DNA of 64,000 bases from Anaspis maculata (lineage: Eukaryota; Arthropoda; Insecta; Coleoptera; Scraptiidae): assembly GCA_949128115.1 (NCBI GenBank), contig OX421962.1:59747787-59811786 (forward strand), read 5' to 3'. The notes beneath the pieces were generated by a model. That model did not search any database. It saw only the letters and a list, made by a program, of their open reading frames with translations, and was not told the origin of the DNA. Shown in pieces: positions 36,309 to 48,580 of the stretch. The stretch's first letter is position 1. Every line of letters begins with the position of its first letter. The translations under genes were made by a program, and so were the position numbers.

Positions 36309-36999
36309 AAGGACGGAGTTGAATTGGTAAAATAAGCGTTGCGAAATCAATCCCTGAAGGCTTTAAATTTTGAAAACTTTCGTACACCTGTCAGTTGAAT
36401 GGCAACGCTGCATGCTCTGTCTAGCCGCCTGACCAACTACTGGCTCCTGGCTGTCACTTTTACACATACCGTAAATGCATCTCTTCGTAACTTCTTTGAA
36501 CTTCCTTCTCGGTACAGCCATTTTCAACAAGTTGTTTTCTTTCGTCAAAACATGAGCAGATGAAATGTAGGTCAGGTAGAAACGAGAAGTGTGATCATGA
36601 TTGTCACAAGTGACAGTTGGCGCCGATGTCTTGTTGTTTTGAGCGCTGTTGCCATTCTCGTTATTCCTGAACTTCCACAAATGATCATTGAACTTAATTT
36701 CAATGAAACATTTCCTTTGAATATAGAAAATGGTGTCTAATATTCAACCAAATTATTTGTGGAATTTTAGGTGCACTACAATATTTTTTAGTGTTAATTT
36801 TTAATATCGGTGTACGAAACTATGAAATTCGCGCCAGACATGCGCACTCAAAAAAACCGAAACGAAGGGACCTATGGGCTCAAGCCAAAGTACATCCGTG
36901 TAGCTTTCGAAAGAGACCTAAATGGTAAGATTCTGTCAGGGAATAAACCCACAGGGATTCACTCCGCAACGCTTATTTTACCAATATAACTCCGTCCTT
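36309..36999. mobile_element. ~690-bp element with ~50-bp inverted repeats
   Basis: The ends AAGGACGGAGTT...TTGGTAAAATAAGCG (36309) and CGCTTATTTTACCAA...AACTCCGTCCTT (to 36999). It contains a minus-strand open frame (36680-36363) with FKEVTKRCIYGMCKSDS, which resembles the start of a THAP finger (C-x4-C), but the rest of a THAP domain is not visible. Confidence 0.65.
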
Positions 37000-37920
37000 A
37001 AGTACCTGTAAGGACTTAAGGTGCATTGATTGATCATGATAGCGTGATAATTGCATGTAAGACCTCGAATAACTCGTGTTTCCATTACACTGAGCAACAA
37101 TTTCCACCCGTTTGTCGCACAAATTAAATACTTTTAAGCGATACCATAGGTACCTCGAACGCATTCTCGTTCTCGGTCATGGAGGGATAAGTGGGTGGAA
37201 ACTAGGAATTCAAAGCTACCTACTGCGATATCCAAAAATTATCCACCATAGATGGACGTTTAAAAGTTTATTCAAAAGAAGATTTGTTGTTAAACTCGAT
37301 CACTAAGAACGCTGGGCGACAGTGAAGGAATGAAGAAACTACGACGACTACTAAAAGTAGGTAGCACTGTTAACTCTAACTTATACTTATCGTGTTAAAA
37401 GGATTAGATTATGTCAGCGACGTTTTGAAAAGCTCTTTAGTAATTGTTATTCAGTTTTGACATTTTCCAACAATTTTCTTCACTCTATACTTCAAGGGAC
37501 GTATCCATGTCTCGCTTTTAGGGGCTATCCGTTCAGAGGTGAGTTTTCAAAAATACATATTCGTTATCTAAAAGAATATTAGCAAACTCCTTTGAGCACT
37601 TATCATATTTTTCAGCTATCTGGGTTTGATTTGAATTTTAGTAATTGCACAGGGCGAGTCATGAATCATGGAAATCCATTTTCGATGGAAAACGCATGTG
37701 GAATAGCCGTCTCATTTGCTGCTCAAACGGACATTTCGGTACCCTTGTTGGGGCGTTTGCAAGTAGGTACATATTTCTAAAAAAAAATCACCCTGTATGT
37801 TGCAAAATGTGACTCAGTAAATGTTTACTTACAACGAAAAGTCTAGAAATGGGAAGATTCAGTGAAGTTGTTTGCCGACTAGTGTATATGCGTATAATGA
37901 GTCAATAACAATAAGTCATT

Positions 37921-38070
37921 AGGTGCTTTCCTTTTACCACAAAACTCACTGATCTTTGTTTATGATCTAAGTTAGAGAGAGAAAGAGCGAGAAATCACAT
38001 GCGCAAAAGTGAGATACCACTAACAACTTAGGTCAGAATACTTAGTTCAGGTTGTAAAAGGAAAGCACCT
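37921..38070. mobile_element. 150-bp MITE, ATT duplication
   Basis: The ends AGGTGCTTTCCTTTTAC and GTAAAAGGAAAGCACCT, with ATT on both sides (37918-37920 and 38071-38073). Non-coding. Confidence 0.85.
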
Positions 38071-38084
38071 ATTGTGTTGATTCT

Positions 38085-38300
38085 GTATTACCGACATCTA
38101 CAGTAGCGACATCTTCCGGCGTAAAAAGGAACCTGCATTACTGACCACTACAGTAGCGACATCCTCTGCCATAAAAATGAATCTGAATTACTGGCATCTG
38201 CATTACCGTCATCTTCTGACACTAACAGGAACCAGCATTACCGATATCTACAGTAGCGCAATCTTCTGGCGTAGAAAAGAACCTGCACAACCGACATGTG
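38085..38300. repeat. ~63-bp minisatellite, about four copies
   Basis: Unit pattern: ATTACCGACATCTACAGTAG then CGACATCTTCTGGCGTAAAA and GGAACCTGC. Four diverged copies in tandem directly after the 150-bp MITE. Confidence 0.85.
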
Positions 38301-38984
38301 AATGCGGAAATTTAAAAAAAAACATTCAGTCACTTATAATACCAATGACTAGAAATGTAAACAAAGACCAATGAATCACATAACCTTGAGAATATCACGT
38401 TATAGAAGAATCCCAAGGGACCAGAATACCCCATAGGCTTACAGTAGGGTGCAAACCTACGTGAGTGTAAACTATGACGTAATGTCCGAATGTTCTTGAG
38501 CACCAATAATTCAAATTGGTGCACTTGTAAACTTTGGAGTTAACTGTGTTATTGCAAGCAAGTTTCGAAACTGGCTGAAAATTCTGACATAAAGAAGCGC
38601 AGGACCTTGGAGTTATTCCTTAAAATTGTACAATAGTGTACAATAAATCTAAAATATTCTCAAATAATACGTCAGTCCAAAGGACCTTGAAGCTGTTTAT
38701 TGAATTGCGCAGTAGCGTAGAAAAAGTTTAGAATGTTGTTTACGATAGATAGATGTTTACTGATGATAAGATGACGAAATGAGGCAATAATGAATTTTTC
38801 TACCAGCTATTGTCTATGTGATGACTCATTGATGTGTTGACAAGTTTCTATCGAAAATGTTGCAAGATGTGACGGCTTGAACATATGTCACATTGACATT
38901 GATTTACATCTGTCAAAAATTGAAAGAATCGAAATTTTGGTGAAATTTTTCATTTATAAATATTACATTATTGTTACAAGCGGC

Positions 38985-39235
38985 GATTCTGTAGAACACG
39001 CGATCTTTCTAGACTCTTCCCATTAGGTTGCAATGTACAAGTGCGGAGCTCTAGACATCTCCAGAATATACGCGATGGCTTGGCGATTGAAATACGCGGA
39101 AACTTGAACATGCAAGTAAGATACATCTGTGCATTTTGGCGGAGGTGCCGGCTTCACCGCACGTTGGTAGTTCCCGCGGAATGTGTAGGATTTTTCGAGA
39201 GTCGCCTGGAAACCGTATGCCGGGTCATTGTGAAA
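38985..39235 (+). repeat. dispersed repeat family R1, copy 3
   Basis: Shares AATATACGCGATGGCTTGG, TGGCGGAGGTGCCGGCTTCAC and TTCGAGAGTCGCCTGGA with the copies at 11565 and 25090, more diverged. Confidence 0.6.
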
Positions 39236-39306
39236 TTTGCTCGAGAACCCGTGGAAGGTTCGGAATTTTCAAATTTTTAATGGCGGATACCACCCGGGAC
39301 GGCTCA

Positions 39307-40199
39307 CAGTGAGTTGAGAATGAACATTTTGTGGCGGAAACTCTTCAAACTTACAGAACTAGTCCAGAAGAAGCTTGTGATTTCAGCAAAATTTCAGGGG
39401 GTGGAAATTGAACTTACTGAATAAAAATCTGAAACTTCCATTTTCATAGCACTTGACCTCTAAAATAAAGGGAAAAATAATGAAAAAAGTCATTTGAAAA
39501 TTGGGGGTATTTTTCAGGTGGTGGAAATTGATCTTGACGAATAAAAATCTGAAACTTTCAATATTCGTAGTACTTGACCTCTTAAATGAAAGGAAAATAT
39601 TGGGAAAAAATCGCATCTAGAAATTGGTGTTTTTTTTAGGGAGGTGGGAGTTGAACTAACTGGGAAAAATCCAAAACTTTTAATTTTCATAGCATTTCAT
39701 TTCTTGAATCTTGTGAAAATGATGGAAGAAAATCTCATCTGAAAATTGGGGTTGTTGTCGGGGTGGAAATTGAACTTCCAGAATAAAAATCTGAAACTTT
39801 CCAGATTTCATGAATTCTTCAACACGTCTCTATTGGATTTCTCCCGACTGCATTTTTGCAAGTTATGCTCCCTGTTTTTTTTTTTATTTTTATTTCTTCG
39901 GAAAAGGACTTGTTGTGCCTTTTCCGAAAATTAACCAATTGGCAACAAAGCAGGTGATATTATTTCTGGTCCGTGAATAAAATATTTGTGCTCTGTCGGA
40001 GGCATGTAGTACCTACCAGAGATTGGCGAATTGGAAGTTTCGGAATTTTTTCAGTTAGTTCAATTTCCACCCCTTGGAAACAAGTCCAATTTTTAGATGA
40101 GATTTTTATCATTATTTTTCCTGAAAGCATATGCTCATTCTGGACTAGTTCTGTAAGTTTGAGAGTTTCCACCACAAAATGTTCACTTTCAACCCACTG
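39307..40199. mobile_element. foldback with internal ~125-bp tandem repeats
   Basis: The ends CAGTGAGTTGAGAATGAAC and GTTCACTTTCAACCCACTG. The arms continue through ACATTTTGTGGNGGAAACTC and AACTTACAGAACTAGTCCAG. The left side is followed by four tandem units of about 125 bp (39395-39815), each with GGTGGAAATTGAACTT, AATAAAAATCTGAAAC and TTTCATAGCA. The right arm has one inverted unit. Confidence 0.75.
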
Positions 40200-40983
40200 T
40201 GCGGCTGTTGGCGTAGCTTTTGGCTAGAATATTTAGGTATTGGTTTCACGTAGGCTCATTTTCAACAGCGACACAGTTTCGGTTCTACGGCGGTGTTTTT
40301 TTCAACATGAATATATCACATTTCATAAATAAAAAAAAAGCTGCAGTGCAAACTCCGTAGGCACCGTGTGGAAAATTTCCATAGGTTTCTGGATACCATG
40401 TCGGAAAAGTATTGTGGCGCCACAACAGATTTTTCAGTAAGTAGGTGTTCCTATTCCTTTCTTTCCCTTGACGTGACGTTCCGGCAATCGCACTAACACT
40501 TTAGCTAGATAGGTGTTGTGGTAGGCAACAAACTTATCAAACGCGTATATTCAGTTATCGCCACTTTTCAGAACCCCTCTCCCTTTCACTGTTCTTATAC
40601 TTCGCGATTATGGCGGTTATGGCACTGAATACGATATCGATTAGTGAATATCTATCTACCTTTAGGTATCTACCTACATAATAATATGATGTCGGTCAAA
40701 GTTTGGAGGTCTCCTAATACCTACTTAATTTTTTTAAAACCCATAGCCTACGCCTAGGTACACAACCCTTTGATTATTTTCAAGGAAAAAAATCATATAG
40801 CCATCAACTGGCCATCATAGCCAAAAGACCCTTAAGCAAAATTCGAACGAAATCTCCAATACGAACTTGATCTTAATTCATGTATGTATTTTCATAACAA
40901 GGTGTACAACTACCGAGATAGGTAACTACTAATCTGGTAATGATATGTAACAGGTGAGTAAGTATCATACCACACGACACAGG

Positions 40984-42228
40984 TAGTATATTGGAAATAG
41001 AATATCTGCTGGAATTAATTCAAACAAAAACGATTTTTTTACCATGGCTAGTTTTCAGTTCCCTCTTCAACATATCAAAAGTCCTCAACTCTGGGACTGC
41101 TACAAATTAGTATACAGGGTGAAAGTTTATTATTTTTCCTTATTTCCTTTCTTTCTCAAAAAACTGATGACTGAAAAAAACGGTTTTAGGCTAGTTTGAT
41201 AGGCCATAGTCTTTCAATAAACATATGAAAAATATACCACTCAGCAACTGCTGTGTATCAAGTTACAGGGTGAAAACTAGTTTTCATCTCAATTTTTTTT
41301 CCTTAGCGGAACTGATCTAGATTGGAGCCGGGTCCAGTTCTTTTGCAAGCTTATAATGTCATACTGAACATATAAAAAGGATACATTTCTGCAACTGCTG
41401 CTTTTCATTTTACAGGGTGAAAAGTCATTTTCACGTTTCAATTTTTTTCTTGGTAAAATTGGCTCACACATCAATTTCGACTGATTCTTCTGTAAACTTA
41501 AAGTTTCTAGTCAAACATATCAAAATAATACATTTCTGCTACAGCTACGTTTTTTTTTACAAATTTAAATGTTTGGGTATATTCGGGTATATTGCATCAA
41601 AAATTCAAAAAATCTTGGGACGCAACCAAACATTTAAATTTGGTCATAAAAATGTGGCTGTAGCAGAAATGTATTATTTTGATATGTTTAACTAGAAACC
41701 TCAAATTTACAGAAAAACCAGACGCAATTGTTGTGTGAGCCGATTTCATCAAGAGAAAAATTGAAACGTGAAAATGACTTTTCACCCTGTAAATTGAAAA
41801 TCAGCTGATGCAGGGATGTGTCCTTTTCATATGTTCATTATGACATTATCAGCTTGCAAAAGAACTGGAACCGGCTTCCATCTAGATCAGTTCCACCAAG
41901 AAAAAAAATTGAAGTTGAAAAATAGTTTTCACCCTGTAATTTGATACGCAGCAGTTGCTGGGTGGTATATTTTTTATATGTTCATTGAAAGACTATGGCC
42001 TATCAAACTAGCCTGAAAACCTTTTTTTTCGGTCATCAGTTTTTCAAGAAAAAAAGAAAGTAAAGAAAAATAATGAACTTTCACCCTGTATACTGATTTG
42101 TAGCAGTCCCAGAGTTGAGGACTTTTGATATGTTGAAGAATGGACTGTAAGCTTGCCATGGTACAAAAATCGTTTTTGTTTGAATTAATTCCAGCAAAGC
42201 ACCTATTTTTTTCTATTTCCAATATACT
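40984..42228. mobile_element. 1.25-kb palindrome of CAGGGTG units
   Basis: Arms 40984-41573 and 41627-42228 are inverted copies. Each arm is built from three tandem units that each include ACAGGGTGAAA (at about 41113, 41266 and 41413 on the left, mirrored at about 42085, 41932 and 41785 on the right). The outermost CAGGGTG copies are each preceded by TA. The arm ends are AGTATATTGGAAATAGAA and its complement. Confidence 0.8.
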
Positions 42229-42259
42229 AAGGTACCTGTATCTACCTAATAAGAATAAG

Positions 42260-42486
42260 CAGTGGAGGACTAAGGGAATTGGGGGCCCTGGGCGGAATTG
42301 TGAGAGGGGGCCCCTAAGGAGTGAAAGTTGAGAATATAAAGGGGGGTCGGTAGACTTTTTGGCCCGCCCTGTCCCGCCGTGATTGAGCAAAAGCGTAAGA
42401 AACAGAAAATGAGTTGTCAACTTGACTATAAAACCAAAAGTAAAACCGTGGACAGCCTCCACCGCACCCCCCTCAGTCCGCCACTG
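42260..42486. mobile_element. 227-bp hAT-type MITE
   Basis: The ends CAGTGGAGGACTAAGG and CTCAGTCCGCCACTG are flanked by AGAATAAG (42252-42259) and AGAATATG (42487-42494), an 8-bp duplication with one mismatch. No coding capacity. Confidence 0.85.
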
Positions 42487-43088
42487 AGAATATGTGTATA
42501 CCTACCTACCTACCTACCTACAGAGTTTTGGAAGAAAGTTTTGCTCGTGAAATTTGAATACCTGTAGGTTACCTACAGCTATACCGGAACCATTGAACCA
42601 AAGCGGAAATTCCAAGAATTTCAAGGACCTTCCATCAACTTGTAATTTGTAATAAATCAAGTACATAACCAGACCAGCCCGAGGACCAGCCAGACCAGCA
42701 GATCGTTGAAATCTCATAAAAAAATAATTTCTTATTCCTTTAATCGAAGAAGAAACAAATAATTTTATCATAACTATACGCTGTCTCATAAGTAAGGCCC
42801 CTATTTTATTTGCTCACCATTTCTTCAATTTTCAATGTGTCCCGACCGTTTAATTTCAAGGAACAGCGATGTGGATTGGTTTCAAAGATGTTGTGATTTA
42901 GCCCCATTGGACTTCTTTTTTATGAAGTTTTGAGTAACCTCAGAGTTACTCAAAAGTCCGGAACAAAATTCATAATGTCTTGCCATATTTTTTTCAGAAA
43001 AAACACCTCAACAGGTTGATTTTTAAAAACGGTAAGTCGTTTTTCCATCATACGTGTCATGATCTACCGTCAACCCCTCAACCCCCAG

Positions 43089-43251
43089 CCACCCTTAGCA
43101 TTTTTTTAAATCGCATCCCACGGCTTGTGGGGGCTCGTTGGAAAGCTTGTCAAAAACTGTATTCAGATCTACCATTGAAAATGGTTGAACGCTTTCCAAA
43201 GAGCCCCCACAACAAGCCATAGGGTGCAATTTGGAAAAATACTAAGAGTGG
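43089..43251. repeat. 163-bp hairpin repeat
   Basis: CCACCCTTAGCATTTTT...GGCTTGTGGGGGCTC is mirrored by GAGCCCCCACAACAAGCC...AATACTAAGAGTGG. Probably a small MITE. No clear target duplication. Confidence 0.65.
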
Positions 43252-43317
43252 CCTCCATCTAATCCATCTAATCATCTATCCATCTAATCATCCATCTAAT
43301 GGTGAAGTCTCAAAATC

Positions 43318-43414
43318 CTCCCTCAAAATAAAAATCGACCTGTGCCGGCGTTTTCCTCGAAAAAAAATTTGAGACGAGAAATCTGGGGTGGGTCCTTTTC
43401 AAAGAACCATCCTG
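43318..43414. mobile_element. solo right end related to the 25543-26533 foldback
   Basis: CTCAAAATAAAAATCGACC, then GCGTTTTCCT, then GAGAAATCTGGGGTGGGTCC, ending CATCCTG|TA. It matches about 26434-26533. No left end was found nearby. Confidence 0.7.
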
Positions 43415-43419
43415 TATAC

Positions 43420-45830
43420 AAAAATATAGACATGTTATTAGATAGTGCCAGCGACCTACATGAGACTAATAAGCGAATGAATATGTAACCATCTTAGATG
43501 TAGACTTGCTGCGAGTCATAGTTGAAGAAAAGATTGAATTGATTTGGTAAAGGAATTTTTGGATTCGGATAACGGTTTTCGAGTTTTCCTCCTCTGAAAA
43601 AACTGCAAATTTTCAATTTTTCATTCTGTCAACCGATCTTCACCTTTTTTTACAAGAGGTAACTGATTCTAGAGTATTTTCTAACGATTTTTTTCCAACT
43701 TTCCGAGAGTTTTTCAAATGAAAACTCAAAACCAGCCTTTCTTGATTTTTTTGTAATTTCCTGCCAGTTTGTTATTTCAATCTTTTGCTCAAATTCGACT
43801 CGAACAAAAGTTTTGATAAGTTTCTGGATACTAGTCGGGAAAATTTGGTGTCCCCCACAACAGATTTTTTTCCTTGTTGGCCAGTTTTGATAGTCTAACG
43901 GCCGTATGTATCATTAGAGAGTTTAACAATGTGTTCCGTAACTGATAGAGTTAGATCCTAACAGATGGTTACCGTGAAATCAAATTCACCTACTTGTATG
44001 GGAACATTCAACAGACAGTTACGAAATGCCTAGTCATTGACAATGTTGGCAGCACTAGCTGTCTATACGGCTATCTTCTGTCAAAGCACGTGTCATCTTC
44101 TGCATTCCTCTGCATTCTGCAGCCGTTTGTGAACGCACGCGTGTCATTATTTTCTACACCGATTATTTTTGCGAAGCTGAAAAGTGGAAAGTAGTGGTCT
44201 TGAGTTATAAAGGTCAACACGACGTTGATAATTACAAAAGCAGGAATAAACTAAAGACAGTGTCCAATAAGGTTCAGTGAAAAAAATGTTGCGGATTATC
44301 CACTTTTTTAAGGACAAAATTATCAAAGTTACGGAACCCACGCAGTGTACCTATTTTCGGCGGTCGACTCGATTTGTAACATTTCAAAAGTGGGAAAGGA
44401 CTAAAAACAGTGTCCAAGAAGGTTATGCGAAAGAAAATTAACGATTATTCACTAGTCTTTGTGAAAAAAATTACTATGGAACACACATAATATATTTTCT
44501 ACGCCGGGCGGGTATGCAACTAAATAAACAAATAAAGAAAGCGAGTTAGGCAGAAGGTTACAGACATGGCGACTCTTACGTGAAAACGTTCAAGTTCTAG
44601 TGCCGAAATGGAATATTTATTGTAAGTAAACCGCATTTGTCCGTACCTAAATCGACCCCCAGTTGCATAAAGAAGAGAATGGTGGTAAAATGGTTACTGT
44701 AAAACGGTTTCCGTTGCTCTTTATGACTTAAGCACCAAAAGTAGCATCGTTTTTTTCAGTTTGACAAATCGAGAAAACATGTAGGTACCTACGTTTGATA
44801 GGGTCTTATACGAAAATCCAAAATACGATTTCATCAGCATGAATCGATGCTTAAGGAGACGGAATTGAATACTGTTGAGTTGAAAAAAAAAAAAAAAAAA
44901 AAAAAAAATCTACACAGGAAAAAGAAATAGAAATTGGGCTCGTCATAGTTCATCTGTTTAAATCGACTGAATACGCGCCTCAATTCATCAACCAATGAAA
45001 TAGAAGCAGGACCACAGATGACATTAAGCAACGTTGCCACATTGTCATTGTTTACCTGTCATTTGTTTAACTTGTCATTTCTGATTGCACTGTTACGATA
45101 GTGTTCGCTTGGCATGCGGTTATATTTTTGCTGAACGTGTTGTTTTCTGAGCCTTTATCCAGCTACTTTGATATGTACATAGAGGTCAATACATTACAAT
45201 AATTTTGTAGATAATTGAAGTATATTTGGTTGCCTACTCACCCAGGCGCATAAGGGGTTTGAATAGAATAAAGAACAGGTTTATATTTTTTCAATTTTTC
45301 ATACAGTTGACAGCTAAATGTTATCATAAAGTTCAACAAAATAAAATAATGCAGATCACGTTGGGGGTACCTAATTTGCAGGCAGAATGCCGAGTGTTTA
45401 TCTTGGAAGTGAAACCGATTCAGTACCTAGATACCTGCGATATGAAATTTGCCAAAGGAGATTAGGTACTTAGTTTTGCCGTCTTCAATAATATCCGTGA
45501 TGTGTCTTTCGTGCTATAATGTTGCTTAACGGTGACACACCTTCCGCACTTGTTCATAGATCCTGGTTTACACCTAGATAGTGGCACATTATTTTATCAA
45601 TAATAATAATTTCGTCTTTGTTACGGCAAAGTCCAGCCAATGGCTACTCTACTTAACCGTGGACCGACAGCTTAACGTGCTCTTCGAGGCACGACCTATT
45701 TTCACTTAGTCCTGCTTCACAGGAAAAATAGCCTCCTGCTCGCTGCTCGTGATAAACTTTTTCACTTTCTGTAGTTTTGTCGCCGGTAGTTGGTAGTTGT
45801 ATGGATCACTTGTTTTTCCGGGGTTGAGAC
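43420..45830. repeat. intergenic DNA with a ~190-bp duplication and poly(A)
   Basis: About 44160-44340 and 44375-44500 are diverged direct copies (AAAAGTGG, GGACTAAAAACAGTGTCCAA, GAAGGTTATGCGAAAG-type phrases). A run of 26 A lies at 44883-44908, possibly the tail of a retrocopy I cannot identify. No gene recognised. Confidence 0.45.
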
Positions 45831-45835
45831 CTGGA

Positions 45836-45949
45836 TATAGGCTGTCTGATTTCAACATGATTCTAGTGGGCTGTGTTTCTGGTCACCATCGGCCGATCGC
45901 GGCCTGAATCGCAGCCCACTAGAATCATGTAGAAATCAGACAACCTATA
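45836..45949. repeat. hairpin repeat A
   Basis: TATAGGCTGTCTGATTTC...GATTCTAGTGGGCTG is mirrored by CAGCCCACTAGAATC...GAAATCAGACAACCTATA. Arms of about 38 bp. It shares its last two bases (TA) with hairpin B. Confidence 0.8.
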
Positions 45950-46121
45950 GCTATTCTTGAAAGTGTGCGAGAAACTCCCTGGGAGTAAAATACATTTCGC
46001 AGTACACTGATGTAGCAAATGTTGCCTAAAATCGTGTTTTTCAAGCAACTTTTGCTACAACCATGTGTACGGATTATATAAAACTCCCAGGGAGTTTCTC
46101 CCACACTTTCAAGAATAGCTA
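45948..46121. repeat. hairpin repeat B
   Basis: TAGCTATTCTTGAAAGTGTG...AACTCCCTGGGAG is mirrored by CTCCCAGGGAGTT...CACACTTTCAAGAATAGCTA. It abuts hairpin A directly, so the two are either tandem MITEs or parts of one compound element. Confidence 0.8.
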
Positions 46122-46124
46122 CCC

Positions 46125-48270
46125 TGGGCACGCTTATGAAAAATTTTTGGGACCACTTGGGAAGGTATCGGGACATCTCTTGAAAATGCACTTCTTTGAT
46201 GACGTTTGTGTGTTTGTAGAACATATCAAACAAATAATTTCGATCAACCATTCGTACAATAATGACAATAAACAAGGTGGCAACGGTGTCGTTCAAATGA
46301 CGTTTTTCTGTTGCAAAGTTGCCAGATTTATATTGTGCTCTCATTGCAAACCCAGAAATTAATTGTTTATCGCTATGAAAATGTATTCCATCGATTTAAA
46401 AACATACCACGCAACGTTTTTTCTTTGTCAAACTATTTTTTTAAAGAAATATCCGGAAATATCAAAATGATCACAAAAATCTTGACTGCCTGTCACACAA
46501 TTTGGCAATAAGGCCCAGCTAAATGAACACCACGATCATCCTATCACGCAAACTCACCACGTTCGCCTACGTCATCAAACAATTAAATTGAATGAAAGTT
46601 GTTCCCGCCTGGATTTTCAACATTTTTTTACGAAAACGGTAGAGGCTTTTGAGACGAAATATCATCATCCATGAAGCAAACTCACTTTGTAGGATGTTTT
46701 AAAGCAATAAAAAAAATCGTAGAAGACCCCGTTTCAATTTTCCAAAAACAAAAACACCAAAATTTCTTAGCATTTTGAAGGGTCCTAACTTTTAGATTAC
46801 GTCCACGAGTGAAAGAAGATTTTCAGTTCCGTATCTTCTATCAAGTTTAATTCTTTTGATCTGATTATGGATCTCCCTGTATAGCAGACTAGGTATTGAG
46901 GCCTATACCAGAGCCAATCTAGGTACCTACCTAGTTTTGTCAATGACAATCCGAGCAAGAAACGCTTGATGGTATTATGCACCTGAGCTCCTCAGCAACG
47001 AAGTTGTGATCACGTTACATAAGTCTTTTACCGACCTATTGATAGGCAAAACCATAATTATTCAGATGCAACAGTCATGTAACAGCATTGTGATTTCTGC
47101 TGCTGTAGGTACCACACAGACTCGCAGAGTCGCAGATACGGGGTACGGGCGTGTATCGCCCGGATTCTGGGGCACCGGATCACCTCCACCGTGTTGCCTT
47201 CCTATGCAATGACCCTCACTCAGGTCAATAGACTTGTCTCAATTGTGAAACAGAGCAGTAATAACATGATGCGTGTCTTCGTATTATTGCGTGAATGATA
47301 GCAATTTTTTGAGGTGGTTTTTATTTAAATTTCAGACCTGCTTTGTTTTTTTTAACTATTATGTCTTATTTCTATGTCAAGAAAAGTAGTAAAAGTTTGC
47401 AAATATCATGTTGTGCTACCAGTGCTGTATGCCATCAGGTGTAATAGGGGTTTTTGCAACTACTTTCCCAGCTAATCCAGCTTTCACTTATAAACTGAAG
47501 GAACTGAGGGACGATTAAGTATTCCATTTTTATCGATACTTACTCTTCCTTCCACAATAAAATTATGTGGTCTGTATAAAAATGTGAAATTGATTATCGA
47601 ATTTCTACAATGTTATAGAAGGTCCTGAGGATTCTCTGGGCTATAACATTCTATACTTAGGTGTTAGACGGACACGACAGAGAAGGCATCAGAAAAATGC
47701 CGCTTGTATGGATTTCAAACGATTTGCCGTGCCGTCCTAATAAATTGTATATTTTTGTAAACGCTCTCTACTGGCGTGTTTTCATCAGACATTTTTCAAA
47801 AACATAGACACTTTGTCACTCGGTCTCCACTTCCCCGACTATACTCGTATTGTTTTGGTGGAAACACGTCTTGAAATAGCATTTTATGTTGATACTATTT
47901 AGCTGACAGGCTCAAAATAGTGCCTAAAACCATAATGACAGTCTTCCTCCAATAACTCAAAGCACCTATAACCTCAAGTGTAATTTTTTATGACTTCGGA
48001 TAAGTATAGGTATCATGTTGTGAAGCACTACCAAACAAGTATTATAACAGATATTCAAATTCTTAGAACAACCAATTTTGGTTTTGTTCGAAATAATTTT
48101 ATTAGATACAACTGGGCAGAGACACTTGTGGACGAGTACGGATACAAAAAAAAGAATATTTCGGTATCAAAATCAGATACTCAGAATCCAGAAGTACAAC
48201 TTATCTAAGCTTTGACATGATTTTGATTGTCCTAAAAAAAAATAATGGCAATTATGATTGTGTCCTACAG
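46125..48270. other. intergenic DNA, nothing recognised
   Basis: About 2.1 kb with only short, unsupported reading frames. I see no domain, tRNA or inverted repeat here. Confidence 0.45.
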
Positions 48271-48520
48271 TATACAGGGTGTTCATTTGAAAAATCTTCC
48301 ATCCCAGGCTTCTCCCCTGAAAAATGTTACTTCAAGAAATCTGGGAGACAGCTTGATATCATAATTCCAGGGGGATCATACGCTTGGAATTTTTTTTGTG
48401 AATTATATTTATTGTTTATTTTTAGGTTCCTATGTAGAGTTAAGTGGAAGAACAGAGGGCAAGGTTGAGTCCTGCCCACCTGAACTTCGCTCTACATGGA
48501 ATATATATTTGAATAAAGAC

Positions 48521-48526
<6 letters not shown>

Positions 48527-48553
<27 letters not shown>

Positions 48554-48580
48554 TAATAATAATAATAATAATAATAATTA
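48527..48580. repeat. (AAT)n microsatellite
   Basis: About 17 AAT/TAA units with one TGA interruption. A shorter AAT run is at the equivalent place (about 61810-61828) in the related element. Confidence 0.9.

Noticed and set aside
38085..38300. Regularly spaced repeats considered as a CRISPR array
   Set aside because: Units are contiguous and diverged with no unique spacers, in a eukaryotic context; it is a minisatellite.
41974..42462. 162-codon minus frame
   Set aside because: It runs across a palindrome arm and an unrelated hAT-type MITE, so it cannot be a real gene.
44883..44908. Run of 26 A as evidence of a processed pseudogene
   Set aside because: No upstream coding similarity or target duplication could be identified; listed only as part of a repeat region.
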